Shown here piece after piece: positions 20,583-31,600 of a stretch of 64,000 bases of DNA. Source of the stretch: Sthenelais limicola (Eukaryota > Annelida > Polychaeta > Phyllodocida > Sigalionidae); NCBI GenBank assembly GCA_942159475.1, contig OW804094.1, positions 16,923,708 to 16,987,707 of the forward strand. Reading direction: 5' to 3'. The position numbers and the translations under genes were made by a program. Positions within the stretch are counted from its first letter, which is position 1. Each line of letters begins with the position of its first letter. The notes under the pieces are model-generated. The model was not told the DNA's origin, did not search any database, and saw nothing but the letters and a program-made list of their open reading frames with translations.

Positions 20583-20797
20583 AAGGGTGGTCTCCACTGG
20601 CTGCGGTAAGCTCTGTGGTAGGCCTTGCGATGGTCTGTGCTGGTTCTGTAGGTGGAGAGGAATGACGAGGTCCTTGCCTACATGATCAGTGAACGATGTA
20701 GGCAGGAACTCGCCACTCCTCACCAACACAGCACCCATCGCAAGTCTTACCGCAGAGCTTACCACAGAGCTTACCACAGCCAGTGGAGACTACCCTT
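20583..20797. mobile_element. MITE family C copy 2
   Basis: Complete: AAGGGTGGTCTCCACTGGCT at the left and CCAGTGGAGACTACCCTT at the right. The number of GGTAAGC iterations differs between the two arms (about two left, three right). Its right end abuts a family I terminus. Confidence 0.85.
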
Positions 20798-21189
20798 AAA
20801 GTTTCACTAAACGGGTTCATGGTCACCTTTCGAACTCACGTTATGGAGCCATAAGTACAACACCCATGTCCCAAGGTTTTATCTCCATTTATGTCTACAT
20901 ATAATCACTCATGGGTGCCAATTGAGAAAGCTTAGGTGAAAAGGTCTGTTTAGCATAAGAGGCCATTGAAGGTGCTATCTGACGTTACAATGTGGGGCGG
21001 CCTGAAATGAACACGATACATAATGACGTCACATAATGACGTATGCTAACAATGGTACCCTAAGTGTTAAACTGTGGAACTATTTTTCCCCTCATCTAAA
21101 TGGGTAAAACCCACTAAATGTTAGGTTGCATTAAATACCACATTTGAATAATTTCAAAGATAGTATTTTTGGGTTTAGTGACCCTTTAA
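20796..21189. mobile_element. TIR element I
   Basis: Ends TTAAAGTTTCACTAAACGGG and GGGTTTAGTGACCCTTTAA, 394 bp. The interior (AATTGAGAAAGCTTAGGTGA, AAAAGGTCTGTTTAGCA) recurs near 61660. The terminal sequence resembles the unit of the 31-bp minisatellite at 60546. Confidence 0.65.
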
Positions 21190-21249
21190 TTTCATGAAGA
21201 TTGATTGCACCCCAGGGTCTAAAATGATGTTAAAATATTGATTATTAAG

Positions 21250-21356
21250 GGCCTAGTCCACTAAGCTGATTCTCATGCGATTCCCACAGAATATAGTGGA
21301 AAACAGTCCTCTGCGGCGCAAAATCGCATGAAAATCGGCTTAGTGGATTAGGCCCT
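21250..21356. mobile_element. foldback family D copy 2
   Basis: Ends GGGCCTAGTCCACTAAGC and GCTTAGTGGATTAGGCCC; the core (CAGTCCTCTGCGGCGCAAAA) is inverted relative to copy 1. Confidence 0.82.
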
Positions 21357-21483
21357 TTAGCCTATTATTCCTGGCGTACTTGTCCAAGGGATCTTCACGA
21401 AATAGCGACTCTCATGAGAAATCTCGTTGTCTTTGAGATTTCGTTGGACCTGGTTACAACCAGCCTTGACATAATCCATCCGT

Positions 21484-21706
21484 ATAGGGAGATTTAACAA
21501 CCACAACGCACCAACACAACACTAACGCACCCACTAACTTTTAGTACATTATTACCGTTGTGGGGATATCTCGAGAGGCTTGTAATGCAGATCTATGCCC
21601 TCAGCCTAGCACCTCTCGAGATATCCCCACAGCAATAGTAATGTACACATAGTTCGTGGATGCGTTAGTGTTGTGTTGGTACGTTGTGGTTGCTAAATCT
21701 CTCTAT
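21484..21706. mobile_element. long hairpin element H
   Basis: A 223-bp near-perfect inverted repeat with arms of about 100 bp. ATAGGGAGATTTAACAACCA, CAACACTAACGCA and GTTGTGGGGATATCTCGAGA on the left pair with AGATATCCCCAC, TGCGTTAGTGTTGTG and GTTGCTAAATCTCTCTAT on the right. The loop is AATGCAGATCTATGCCCTC. Few changes between the arms imply recent origin or gene conversion. Confidence 0.82.
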
Positions 21707-22585
21707 TTTCCTACATATTGACGTTAATAGTTAGTTCCGCAACTGTTAAATGGTCGAGCTAGGGCACTCACTTAAATGTGAATAAAGCCACGAGACTCGA
21801 GTAAACCTATATCTATGCTACATTTCCCTGGAACTAGTAAAGCTTTTCAACTGTTTACCGCTCAATTTTGACTCCTTCCCTTATCTATTCTTTATCCGAA
21901 AAGCTTGCCATTTTTAACTTTTAAAGTGGATGGGATTCCCATTTGAACTCGATGAGCACATTTTCTTTGTGAACCTGGGAAAAAGACTCTCTGGTACAAG
22001 ATACTGTGATTTGGACCGATGCCAGAGTCGGATTTGTGGGTAAAATAGTTGTTTTGCGTAGACCTTAATTAAATGACAGAATTAGGTCTCGCTGAAGCTT
22101 CTAGGTTTTCCCTATCTGGGTTTCCGTGTCTCACGCTTGGAATAACCAATAGTACGCCCCTCATGGATTTATCAGTTAATGTTTCCGTGATTCCAGGTCG
22201 TTCAATTAATGATTCATATTGCAAAGGCAGAAGGAACGATTGCAACTTTTAGTAAACATTTGGAGGCTTGGCTTGCTTGTTAGGTTCAACATGCTGGTAC
22301 GGTGTCGGTATTAATATTATTCAGTTTCATCATCGATATCTTTTGTTTTTCAACATTCAAAACTGGAAGCATATCAGAAAATCGGAATGGTTATGGTTAT
22401 GATAGCAATTTAGAATAACGTCACCATCACTAAAATGCCATCACACTGGTACAACCTAGGACAACCAATGTTATTGACCCAGATTTACAGGAAGCATCAC
22501 AAAGCATAGAATAAAATGATTGACTATACTACTAATAATATTGTGCTTAAAGATAGTAAGGTTCTGTACATTGAGTGCTATATTA

Positions 22586-22824
22586 TGCCGGGCCCACACA
22601 TTCAAGAACTCAGAGCCGAAATGGCCTGAAGACAATTCGTAAGAATTCAAAATCATTCTTAAGAAACATACTTGAGTTAGGTAATATGTGGGCTTTCTCA
22701 GGAGGAAACCTACAATTCATATGCCAAATCGGGGGTTCTGACGACAATATATCGGCAATATTTTGGACCTTTCGTGCGTTCCCAATTTGTAAGAATGGCG
22801 AGTTCTTGAATGTGTGGGCCTGGC
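22586..22824. mobile_element. TIR element G
   Basis: A 239-bp element with 25-bp inverted ends and one mismatch: GCCGGGCCCACACATTCAAG / CTTGAATGTGTGGGCCTGGC. Subterminal sequences are partly inverted too (AATTCGTAAGAATTC, TTGTAAGAATGGC). Single copy here. Confidence 0.78.
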
Positions 22825-22867
22825 TTTGCAACACAATTTAATTATATAACAACTGTTAACATTGTAG

Positions 22868-23008
22868 AGAATCACTCTGGACATTGATAAGAGTGACATT
22901 GTACTCTACAACTGTCGATTGCAAAGCTACAAAGAGGCTGAGAACCTCCCGTCAGATGGAGAGATCCTCTTCTTTGAAACGCAATGTTGCAATAAAAAAG
23001 TTTTCTAA
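22868..23008 (+). CDS. unassigned 46-codon open frame next to RKSLD exon
   Basis: An open frame immediately after TTGTAGAG reads RITLDIDKSDIVLYNCRLQS, then YKEAENLPSDGEILFFETQC, and ends at TAA 23006. It uses balanced codons and looks like real or fossil coding sequence, with AATAAA at 22991. Using acceptor TAGAG|A it would join in phase to the 20278 exon. An internal CC|GTCAGA would also phase into the 23189 exon. Because it sits 43 bp after a TIR element, it could instead be the 3' end of an old retroposon. I do not recognise the protein. Confidence 0.3.
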   Translation, partial: RITLDIDKSDIVLYNCRLQSYKEAENLPSDGEILFFETQCCNKKVF

Positions 23009-23188
23009 TCTAATGACAGAGGCTTGACCTCGAGCTGAGATATTATGCCTATTGTGAGTAATAAAGTTTATATGTGCACGAATAATTTATGTCCAAGATC
23101 CTCCTCCAAGCAACGAGGGATCTACTGCCAAGTCAATTATATGTAAACTCATAATAAACCCTTTCAATCTTAACAAATTATATTGTAG

Positions 23189-23298
23189 CCGGAAGTCTCT
23201 GGATATGCGTTATCAAACGTATGACCCACCAAAACAGGAAATGTTCTCCAACAAATATATGCTATCTGTCGATGAGGCCTATTACTCCAAGTTTAGAC
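23189..23298 (+). CDS. SCYL2: SCYL2-like tail exon beginning RKSLDMR
   Basis: A 110-bp exon, phase 2 in and phase 1 out, acceptor CTTAACAAATTATATTGTAG and donor GAC|GTAAGT. It reads RKSLDMRYQTYDPPKQEMFS and then NKYMLSVDEAYYSKFR. It opens with almost the same heptad as the 20278 exon (RKSLDMR against RKSIDMR), so the two are probably an exon duplication. Because the upstream exon is 2-2, both single and double inclusion stay in frame. Confidence 0.72.
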
Positions 23299-24593
23299 GT
23301 AAGTACCTAACATTAGAATCATTCAGTTCGCACCTTTCCCTCCAACCAGAATCCTCTATTTTCACTTAGATGGGCCAGGTCACTGAAACGTTTACAATCG
23401 GGGTTTATTTACAGCGACCAAATACATTAAAAATTAAGGAATTAAAATTAAATTGAATATTTCAACCACTATTTCATTGTGAAGTTATTTGAATATGAAT
23501 GGTTGTGAAACAATATTTTATCAATTCTAATTCTTTATATTTTGTATAATGTTGTAACATTTCATAAATTTGATCAATTTTGTCACAGGTGTACATGTTT
23601 TGGTGGCCTTACCAAAGTATAGTTTCAGATCACATATGACCCTAAAAGTTGAAGAAACGTCAAGCATCTTTTTAAAAAGTAAATGGACTCAGGGTATTGT
23701 TTTATTTACTTTTGAACGCATTTTTTTTTCATCGAACTGAGTCATTCTGTTTCTCAAAGAATTCCTTTGGCTTCCAAGATATGACATTGTGTGCAATACA
23801 ACATTTTGTTACCAATAATCACATGGTGGTGTTGCACATAATATGATAATATGTGTTACATTGTTTAAAATTAACTTAACCTATGTGCTCATGTCTTGGT
23901 GGACTAAACCGAATAGTATTTCTAGTTCCCAGTGAGTTCCAACGAATTGAATTCCAAATCCATATCTAAAGCAGCTATAATAAATGACAGGGTCTTATGT
24001 GGTCAACATTCCCATCATGCAATTTAATATGAACCAACCAATCAGAAATGTTGTTGAATAATCCAGCCCACTGCTATTAACACATCCTTTCTAATAGTGC
24101 ATGACCTCCAATGAGCAATGTCAAATTAAGATAAATTGGTATAATTTTAAAAACAAAAAAAGATAAATTGGTATAGCAAACAAATTCCGTCCTGAAACAA
24201 AACAAGGTGGGATAAAGCAAGACATATACTTGAGTAAACACGAGCAGAAATATCACTAAAAATGTTCTCCCGACTAACTCTCCAAATCAGATAGAGATCA
24301 AAATAAAAATGTCAATGTCAAATGCAATCTGTTGGTTGTGTATTACATGCCAGTCTTGTATAAAATATTCATCCGCGTATGCATTCTAAGGAATCCACCG
24401 GTCATAAATATTGATATAAAAAATAACATCTGATTCACATACTAAACACCTATTGCTACAGATGTTTAATTAGTGTTCACTCAATTTAAAATTGTCTAAA
24501 TAACTTGTAATGACTCACAGAGCCGGACAAAACTCGTAAGTTTGAATCTATCCTCTTAAAAACGCCTTCCCTCCTCCTCCTCCTTCACTCTAG

Positions 24594-24697
24594 GTTGTCC
24601 TGGGAATGAAGTCCAACTGCTTATAATTGAGTTGAACCTCTCCAGGGGAGAAATTCTCAATTTTGTTGTGGTTAGTGCGAGCTGTCGGCAGCAGTAG
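24594..24697 (+). CDS. possible alternative exon after 23189
   Basis: One of the strongest polypyrimidine tracts in the window (CCTTCCCTCCTCCTCCTCC, then TTCACTCTAG) leads into a phase 1 frame, as the 23189 exon requires. It reads CPGNEVQLLIIELNLSRGEI then LNFVVVSASCRQQ and ends at TAG 24695. The frame is 33 codons, short enough to be chance. An internal GTTAGT donor is in phase 0 and does not fit the 29568 exon. Confidence 0.25.
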
Positions 24698-26550
24698 ACC
24701 TTGCAACTTCCGGTTATTTGGCGTCAAGCCACATAAGGCAATATTAATATTATAATTTCTACCATTATTTTTACTTCCTTCTGAGGGATCACATTAAAAT
24801 TATTTTGCGAACTTGGTGGAGAACACGGTTAATAACACCCAAGGTTTATCAGTTTAACAGTTGGTGGCTCTTCGGGAAATAGTTGGCAAATGCCACACAG
24901 TTCGTGAACGTATTTTGAAGTGACCCCTTAGATGATTTTTCATGTCATTTCAGAGGTGCTTAATAATTTTCATGGAAATGAAACGAAAATTTCTCATTCA
25001 TTGTTTAGGGAAATACATTAGGTACCCTGTTATGTCTCGAACTCTGAGCTTTTATGTACAATTCTCGCTGGCTTGCAAATAATTGTGGAAGCATATTCAT
25101 CAACATAAATTCCTGTTTCAAGGATGTTTTCCTCTCAATATTACTGAATTTTGACGAATTATAATTCTCTAAAACTTCTTGAAACAAATCAAAAATGACA
25201 TAAAAATAGAGATTCTCTGATTTGGGACTCTTGGGCCTGGAGTGTTGCCCTTGAACCTTGGCCTTGTTCTCCAGGCAGCCATTAAGTGTTTATGAAGGTT
25301 CGTACCCCGGACCTTAGGCTCCCCAAGCAGAGTCTTCTTCAGTAGTCTCCCTTTTCTTACATAAAGTTTTTCTTCATTTTAGTAGCTAAGCTCCTTTAGT
25401 TTTAGGGCATATTCTCATATCTGAAATTTCTAATCTAGATAGATGATTATTTAGATTAGTTAGGATCCCATTTCAACTATTTCTTAATTTTGTCAAACAT
25501 CACAATGAAAGTTTCACATTCATGCTATCAAAAATCTTTAGGTGTTTAGCATTATATTTAGCAAATTTACATTATATTTAGCATTATTTATATCATAGCG
25601 GTTTATTCTCTCAAAAGAGGACAACATTTTTACGACTTCTATTTAGAAAAAGACAGAAAGACAGAACTACTTATTTTGCTTTTAGAAGTTCCAGAGAGAT
25701 CAAATCCTATTTGGGACAAGACCTGTTTGTTTATACCTTGCAGACATCTCTAGGAATTTCTAGAGACAAAAATGGTATACCAAATGCAAGACAAACCCGT
25801 TAATCCAGACCTGTCAGTGATTTTAAACTTTTGCAACTTTTGGTACTTCGGTACTTCGACCCATCAGCCTCATTCAGGTCCTCCTCATCAATTTTATTTC
25901 CCTTTTTTGCAATCATTTTCCAAGTATTGCAATTGGCTGTCATAATGGGGATCGCATATAAAATCGCAGGTCAAAAACATTCATTCTAAATCAACAGCAT
26001 TGAATCCAAATCTTTCCTCCATATTTCCACCCTAAACAGTGCTTCACTACTTTCTCATATCAGAGTATGCTACCAAGAACCTTTATTATATGCCTCATTT
26101 AATCAAAATTGTGTTATAAAAAAGGTGTCAATCCTAATAATTTTGTGAACTTCACGAAAGGCATAAACCTGTTTACTAGTGGTCACTAGATGCCACTGGT
26201 GACTTGAAAGGAGCTCACCAACAGGTTTGTTGTGTTCATGATTTTCGCAAATAAGTTTTGGCATGACGCTAAAACATACCAAATACTGCCGATTGGATAG
26301 GAGGACCGATAAATCCTGAAAACCAAGCACACACCACAACTTAATTTTAGACATATCCCTGGAGAGTGTTGAGAACATATTGCTTGATTTCTTCTTGAAT
26401 TCAAGAGGATAGGTCCTTACGCCTAATTTGTCTAGTGTATATCAATGGCACTCCAATTCACAGCCATATTCTTCCTGCCTTCAGTTGAACAACAACAAAT
26501 TTTGACATTATCTTTGGTGGTAGTTCTAACTATGTAGGTCTATTAGATAC

Positions 26551-27026
26551 ACACTCTTAGAACATTGCATTGTATTGGGAACCCTCAACAAGAGAGTTCT
26601 TTGGCTTCAATACCACATGGGAGGAGAACCCGTCATGATTCCTTATGGAACCCCGGTTTGGGATCCCAGGAAGGAACCTTATAATTTCACAGAAAGGGAT
26701 CTTCTTCCGTGAAGCCGAACATTGGGGGGACGGTCTACAACTGGATTAAATGACTTGATACACTGACCACAGAATCAGAAGATTTGGTTCACCCAGTACT
26801 GGGTAATTATTCATGAGTGTACTGCATTGGGAACAGCCCCCAATGCATGTGAGGACTCTTAGCACTGCCTTGAGTGTCATTTGGGTGTGTTGCTACATTG
26901 ATGACTCAGCAATGTTCAGGTGAGCAAAGATTAGCCCGTTCTGCGTTTTGCGTCCAGTGTATCAAGTCCTTAAACATACAAACCCAGTGGTAGATCTAGA
27001 ACCCCCATCTTTATTTCTAAGAGTGT
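26551..27026. mobile_element. family E element copy 1
   Basis: Family E has short inverted ends ACACTCTTA(A)AA(A)TA. Here ACACTCTTAGAACATTGC at the left and TTTATTTCTAAGAGTGT at the right are 476 bp apart. There is no coding potential. The interior has its own inverted stretch (GCATTGTATTGGGAAC against GTACTGCATTGGGAAC, a direct repeat). Confidence 0.6.
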
Positions 27027-28631
27027 TCCTCTGCTTCTAAACCCCTAATCTTCTAGCTTTAGTGAATACTACACTGTAAACTCAACTCTGGACTGGGCAA
27101 TGCTTAGATAGTATGCAAGTTAGTCCACCCTTGCTCTTAAACTCTTGTGTTTGCATACTTGATGGTAACAAATGATGAATTTTGTATAAACAACTTCGAT
27201 TGATACATGAATTTTGCCTAATTTTCACCAGGAAAATGATCTCGGATATATTACATATTCATTCAGTTCACACGCCTGTTAGCATGACTTATCTCTAGGT
27301 TGATTTATTTGTAGATGATCAAAAAGAATATGTTATAATTATCTAGTTTATAGGATATAAGTCTCTCTTAGTATACACTTTCCTTATATTCTAGAATATA
27401 GAATGCATGTACACATAATGAAGATACTTATACCCTCCTTGCATAATCACAAATCAAAGTTTTTACAATTATAAACAAAGCTTCTCCTTGGGCAATTTTA
27501 TCCATTTCATCTTTGGTGTTTGGTCAGTTGTTAATCTGGAAAAGGGTGCTTAAGGTTGTCCAGCTCGTTGGGTTGTATGGGTCAAGGAGGTCTCCTTATT
27601 TGGAGCTCACTAACCAAAACAATGGCAATATGTACCGGGTTCCCGGTATCCTAATCATAATGATAAGTTCATAACGTTATGTCCATGTAAGATCTTTGGA
27701 AATAACGAATTAGTTGAATTGAATTGAATAATTCTATGCATTCACATAGTAAAACCAAATCTAAGATTTTATTTTAGGATATTTACAAAGAAAGTTTATG
27801 AAACTTTCAATAAAAATTCCAGCTGGACATATCTTTTTACCTGATCCATATACAGAGACTTTCCTTTAAAAATAAAGGCTTGTCTGGTTAATAATAACAT
27901 ACTTGAAATACAATCCAAAATTAATAGAGGCAGGATTCTAGGGAGTCATATATAGCACAATATGTATGCAATAGTGGCAAAAGAACAAATGCAAAAGAAC
28001 AACCAGACGCTCAGGGGAGTGTAAATATGCTCTTCCGCAAGAATGCGAGTGATTTCTTAAAACTGTTCCTTGGTCACTATTGCATCTTTTTTAAATCTGC
28101 CCCTAGCTTTTAAGAATTGCCCTCATTGCTGGCACCATTTTTTCAAATCAACAGCCTTTAATAAAAATGCTGTGAAAAAGATGCAATTGGTTTCTTTGCT
28201 CGAGGAAAAAGCTTCTCAAATATATCATTTTCATATCACCTCACAGCGATATATGACATGATTTCATTTCACTCTTGACCGCTTGCACAATTTTGACAAA
28301 TCAGCCTATGGTTTCTTTGTTACTCAACCATGAAGGAAGCCCGTGTGATAGGTACAATTGGTACAGGCAAGGTAAGAAAGGGTATTAACACCACGTCAAA
28401 GACATCTCTCAATCTTTCCATCTCAGGTCTATGGCTTCTCTCCTCTCTATCTAACCAAGGCCTCTCAAGCTACGCTCATTTATTATTATAATACATGTCA
28501 ATATTTTTACATTTGTTTTATATTTTGTCTTTAGAAATTACATTTAAAAAAGATTTGTAATTACAACTTGGGTGTTGCTAGCTTCGGCAAGCGCCACCCG
28601 TTCCATTTCCTCTTTTATTTTTTATTTACAA

Positions 28632-28795
28632 ACGTCCTTGACCTAATTATAGTGATAGTCATGTGACCGCCTTTTTGACGTCCTTGAAGTTTTTCCAGAT
28701 TGACGGAACGCTGGTAAACAATACGTCCCGTAAAACGTCACTGAACGTCACGTCAACGTCACATAAGTTTCGTCACGTCCTTCCAAGCGCCGTCA
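28632..28795. promoter_or_regulatory. cluster of CGTCA/ACGTC motifs
   Basis: About ten ACGTC or CGTCA occurrences in 165 bp (for example AAACGTCACTGAACGTCACG followed by TCAACGTCACA). CGTCA is the half-site of CREB/ATF elements. Whether it is regulatory or a decayed short tandem repeat cannot be told from sequence. Confidence 0.35.
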
Positions 28796-29567
28796 CTCTG
28801 TTTCTTCTTTGTAATCCCTTTGTTAATCATGAAACCATTCCTTCGCAGCAAGGAAACGCTTCTTGTCATTGGAGTTTATTTTTTATTTTCAGAAGCCTGT
28901 TGATTGATCTTTCCATTTAATGTAAAAGCGAAGACACCTATTTCTTCTATATAACCCCGCTATAACATAATTATATAATAGCTCCCTCCGATCGCAAACT
29001 AACTGTTGGTTGCCATAACAAATGTCCAAGCTCATAAAACAATGTCAAATACCACCTACTATTGAAGCATTTATATCCACCATAGTGATAACAATATCTT
29101 TTTTTCCAATTTTTCCTCTGTCATCGGTGACTCCACCCGTATTGAAACCAAAACCCCTTAATCTCCTTTTCAACCCCTTCCCAGCAGCCCCTGTTAGTAC
29201 ATCCTGTCACGAGGTTTCCGTTTCCTTTATTTCATTTCCAATCAAATGATTGCACAGGTTTTTGCTATGGAAAAATCAATTTTTAGTGCATCCTTATTCA
29301 CATACCAAACAGTTCAGTTTGCCAAAATGTTTTAAAAATACAATTCAAGCCCAGTGGCATACATTATTCTAATTATTCTACCCAGACCGCCATCTTTGAA
29401 TTGATTCTAAATAAATATTTCCCCGATGTATTCAAGCATTAACAGTCGCATATTCCCAACAGGGTATTTACTAAGGTTTGTATTTTTTAAGAAATATCTA
29501 TCTATCTTTGTTTGATAGACTTAATTAATTTGATCTCAATTAATTTAAATGTTTTTTATTTTTCCAG

Positions 29568-29665
29568 CCCCCAGTACACCAGAGCTGCAGATACAGCGGG
29601 CTTCGAACGAATCATTGTGTAACAGAGCCTATCGTCGTCACTCCAGTTTCCAAGGACTTGGAATG
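29568..29665 (+). CDS. SCYL2: SCYL2-like tail exon with RRHSSFQG module
   Basis: A 98-bp exon, phase 1 in and phase 0 out. The acceptor is very strong (AATGTTTTTTATTTTTCCAG) and the donor is ATG|GTGCGT. In the phase set by the 23189 exon it reads PSTPELQIQRASNESL, then CNRAYRRHSSFQGLGM. The C-terminal RRHSSFQGL is closely related to the ends of the 44114 and 48618 exons. RRxS is a basophilic-kinase consensus. A family B transposon follows about 170 bp downstream. Confidence 0.72.
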
Positions 29666-29831
29666 GTGCGTCCATAGATTTATCCAAGATTGTCTTGAAT
29701 CTTTGAAATCTTATCATGCCTGTGCCTTCCATTCTACTGACAGATTTTATACGTAATCTTGATGTTTATAATTGTTGTTCAGGAGATAACTCATATATTG
29801 CGACCATAACATTTCAGAAGCTATGATATGT

Positions 29832-30065
29832 GGGTCAGATTTTCAAAACATGTACAATTGGCAGCTGTACACATTTAGTTAATTCTGCTAAATTAGGCTG
29901 CAAATTGGTCAACACTAAGTAAATTCGAGTATATTCGGCATCGCACTGATCCTAGCAACCTGTTTGGTTAGGTTGAACTGTATTTTGAACTTTATTTTCG
30001 TCTAAAATTTGGGTTATTTCAGAGAATTGGTGAAGGTGAATTGTAAATTTTCTGAAAATCTGACC
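29832..30065. mobile_element. MITE family B copy 16, reverse orientation
   Basis: Ends GGGTCAGATTTTCAAAACAT and TTTTCTGAAAATCTGACCC. Confidence 0.85.
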
Positions 30066-30506
30066 CTTATATTAAAATGTGCATAATAAGTGGGTAACAA
30101 TTCTAAAACATCTCAACTTTCATAAGAAGTATTTGTGAGTAGGACAGCAATTATCAGATTGGAAAGTGAAGGCCAACTGCTTTCTCTCCACCTAAAATTC
30201 ACAATTACCCTAAAGCCTGATATTACGTTAACCCTCATGTCAAAAAGGGGACGAAAAGGAAGGTTTTCCATGCTTACTTTAGTTGTCATCTATATTTATT
30301 AGCTAAATACAACTATTCATCAATGAAAATGGGCTTTAGTTTGTCGCCTTCAGTATGTAACTGACTGATATGTTCTTGCTACTGCTGGGCTGTTCCCAAC
30401 ACAATAAAATTTGTCAAATTGGGTATAGTCTCATCTAATGCTGGATACTTGAAACGGCAGGAGGTGTAGATTGGGTGTCTTGATACACTGCAGGGGATGA
30501 CCATAA

Positions 30507-30921
30507 TATGTGATGTGTTTCAGGAAAATATGTAACAAGTCGCAAAATTGGTGTTTTTCAAAGTTGTTTACTTACAAGATCTCTTTGTTGGAATATTTTC
30601 AGTTTTGGAGTGTCTAGCCCTTGTGGTTGTATGAATACATTTACCAAAATTCAAGACTGTTTATCAATTATATCAGTGCGTTACTTAGATCATCCTATTG
30701 AGTATATTTAGCTACTTTCCTGGTAATTATCCACCTAGAAATATTGCAAACTTTTTTTTTCAAAAGTAAAAATATGTAACTAAAAGGATAAAAGTACTTA
30801 TTAGATGTCCTTAATCTTTACATTCATTGGAATCGGCTTGATCTCATTTTTTCAAATATGATGACATCTCAAAATCCAATTTTCGCGACTTATGACTCAT
30901 TTTCCTGAAACACATCACATA
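30507..30921. mobile_element. MITE family A copy 10
   Basis: Ends ATATGTGATGTGTTTCAGG and CCTGAAACACATCACATAT, with TA on both sides. The AP-1-like core is mutated at the left end (AATATGTAACAAG) but intact at the right. Confidence 0.85.
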
Positions 30922-31266
30922 TGTGATACCATGCAATGGGCCCACTTTCTATACACTACTCACTTCTCTAGAGAGCTTATGTAATGTGTGCGCATGCTGC
31001 ACAATGCTGTTCAGCAGTGTGAAAAAATCGTTACTAGTTCGAGAGGTGAGATGGTTGGTACTTGTGAGGTATGACTGAAACGCTTCTACAAAATCTGCAC
31101 AGATACATAACTGTCAGAAAACATTGGTCAAAAAACATATTAATAGGCTCTGTATCACAAACAGTGTGGTTACATTTCCTTGAATTGTAAAGTTGAAACG
31201 CTATTTTACATTCCTTGGTAACAATATTTTGTATTTCCTTCCTCCACTTGACCAAAATGCACACAG

Positions 31267-31458
31267 GAGGAGCAGGCGGTACTGGAAAAGATCGTTCAGG
31301 AGACGCAGCGTCGAGCCAGCCTGGTTCAAGGTCACCCCAACAACGTCAATCCTAGTATTCTCGTGTCGGAGCCGTCTGTTTCCGACTTCGAGGATCGGTT
31401 TTACCTTGGGACTCCGCGGCGGGCCTCCACTCAGAGTATGGGTCCCGTTGTGGTGCCA
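31267..31458 (+). CDS. SCYL2: SCYL2-like tail exon with QRRAS and FxDxF motif
   Basis: At 192 bp (64 codons, phase 0-0) this is the largest tail exon. The acceptor is TATTTTGTATTTCCTTCCTCCACTTGACC...CACAG and the donor CCA|GTAAGT. It begins with a charged helix (EEQAVLEKIVQETQRRASLV) and continues with SILVSEPSVSDFEDRFYLGT, then PRRASTQSMGPVVVP. FEDRF fits FxDxF, the motif that binds the AP-2 alpha appendage. Given that SCYL2 is an AP-2/clathrin partner, this supports the identification, but the motif reading is inference. Two RRAS sites are present. GC content is clearly above the flanking introns. Confidence 0.85.
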
Positions 31459-31535
31459 GTAAGTGTGCTACCAAACTCTTTATCCTCCTCCTCTTCTTCT
31501 TCTTCCAATTTCTTCTCTTCTCTAATCAACAGCTA

Positions 31536-31600
31536 CTACTACTATACTACTAGTACTACTACTTCTACTACTACTACTACCACCACAACCACCACCTTTA
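31536..31600 (+). repeat. (TAC)n microsatellite
   Basis: CTACTACTAC-type repeats with CCACCACAACC at the end, about 80 bp after the 31267 exon donor, preceded by a TCC/TTC tract. Confidence 0.8.

Larger units (their letters stand above)
23299..29567 (+). other. long intron between 23189 and 29568 exons
   Basis: 6.3 kb, AT-rich. It contains one family E element (26551-27026), the candidate exon at 24594, and a CGTCA-rich patch at 28632-28795. Apart from these I see no exons, and unusually few family A or B copies compared with the flanks. Confidence 0.6.
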
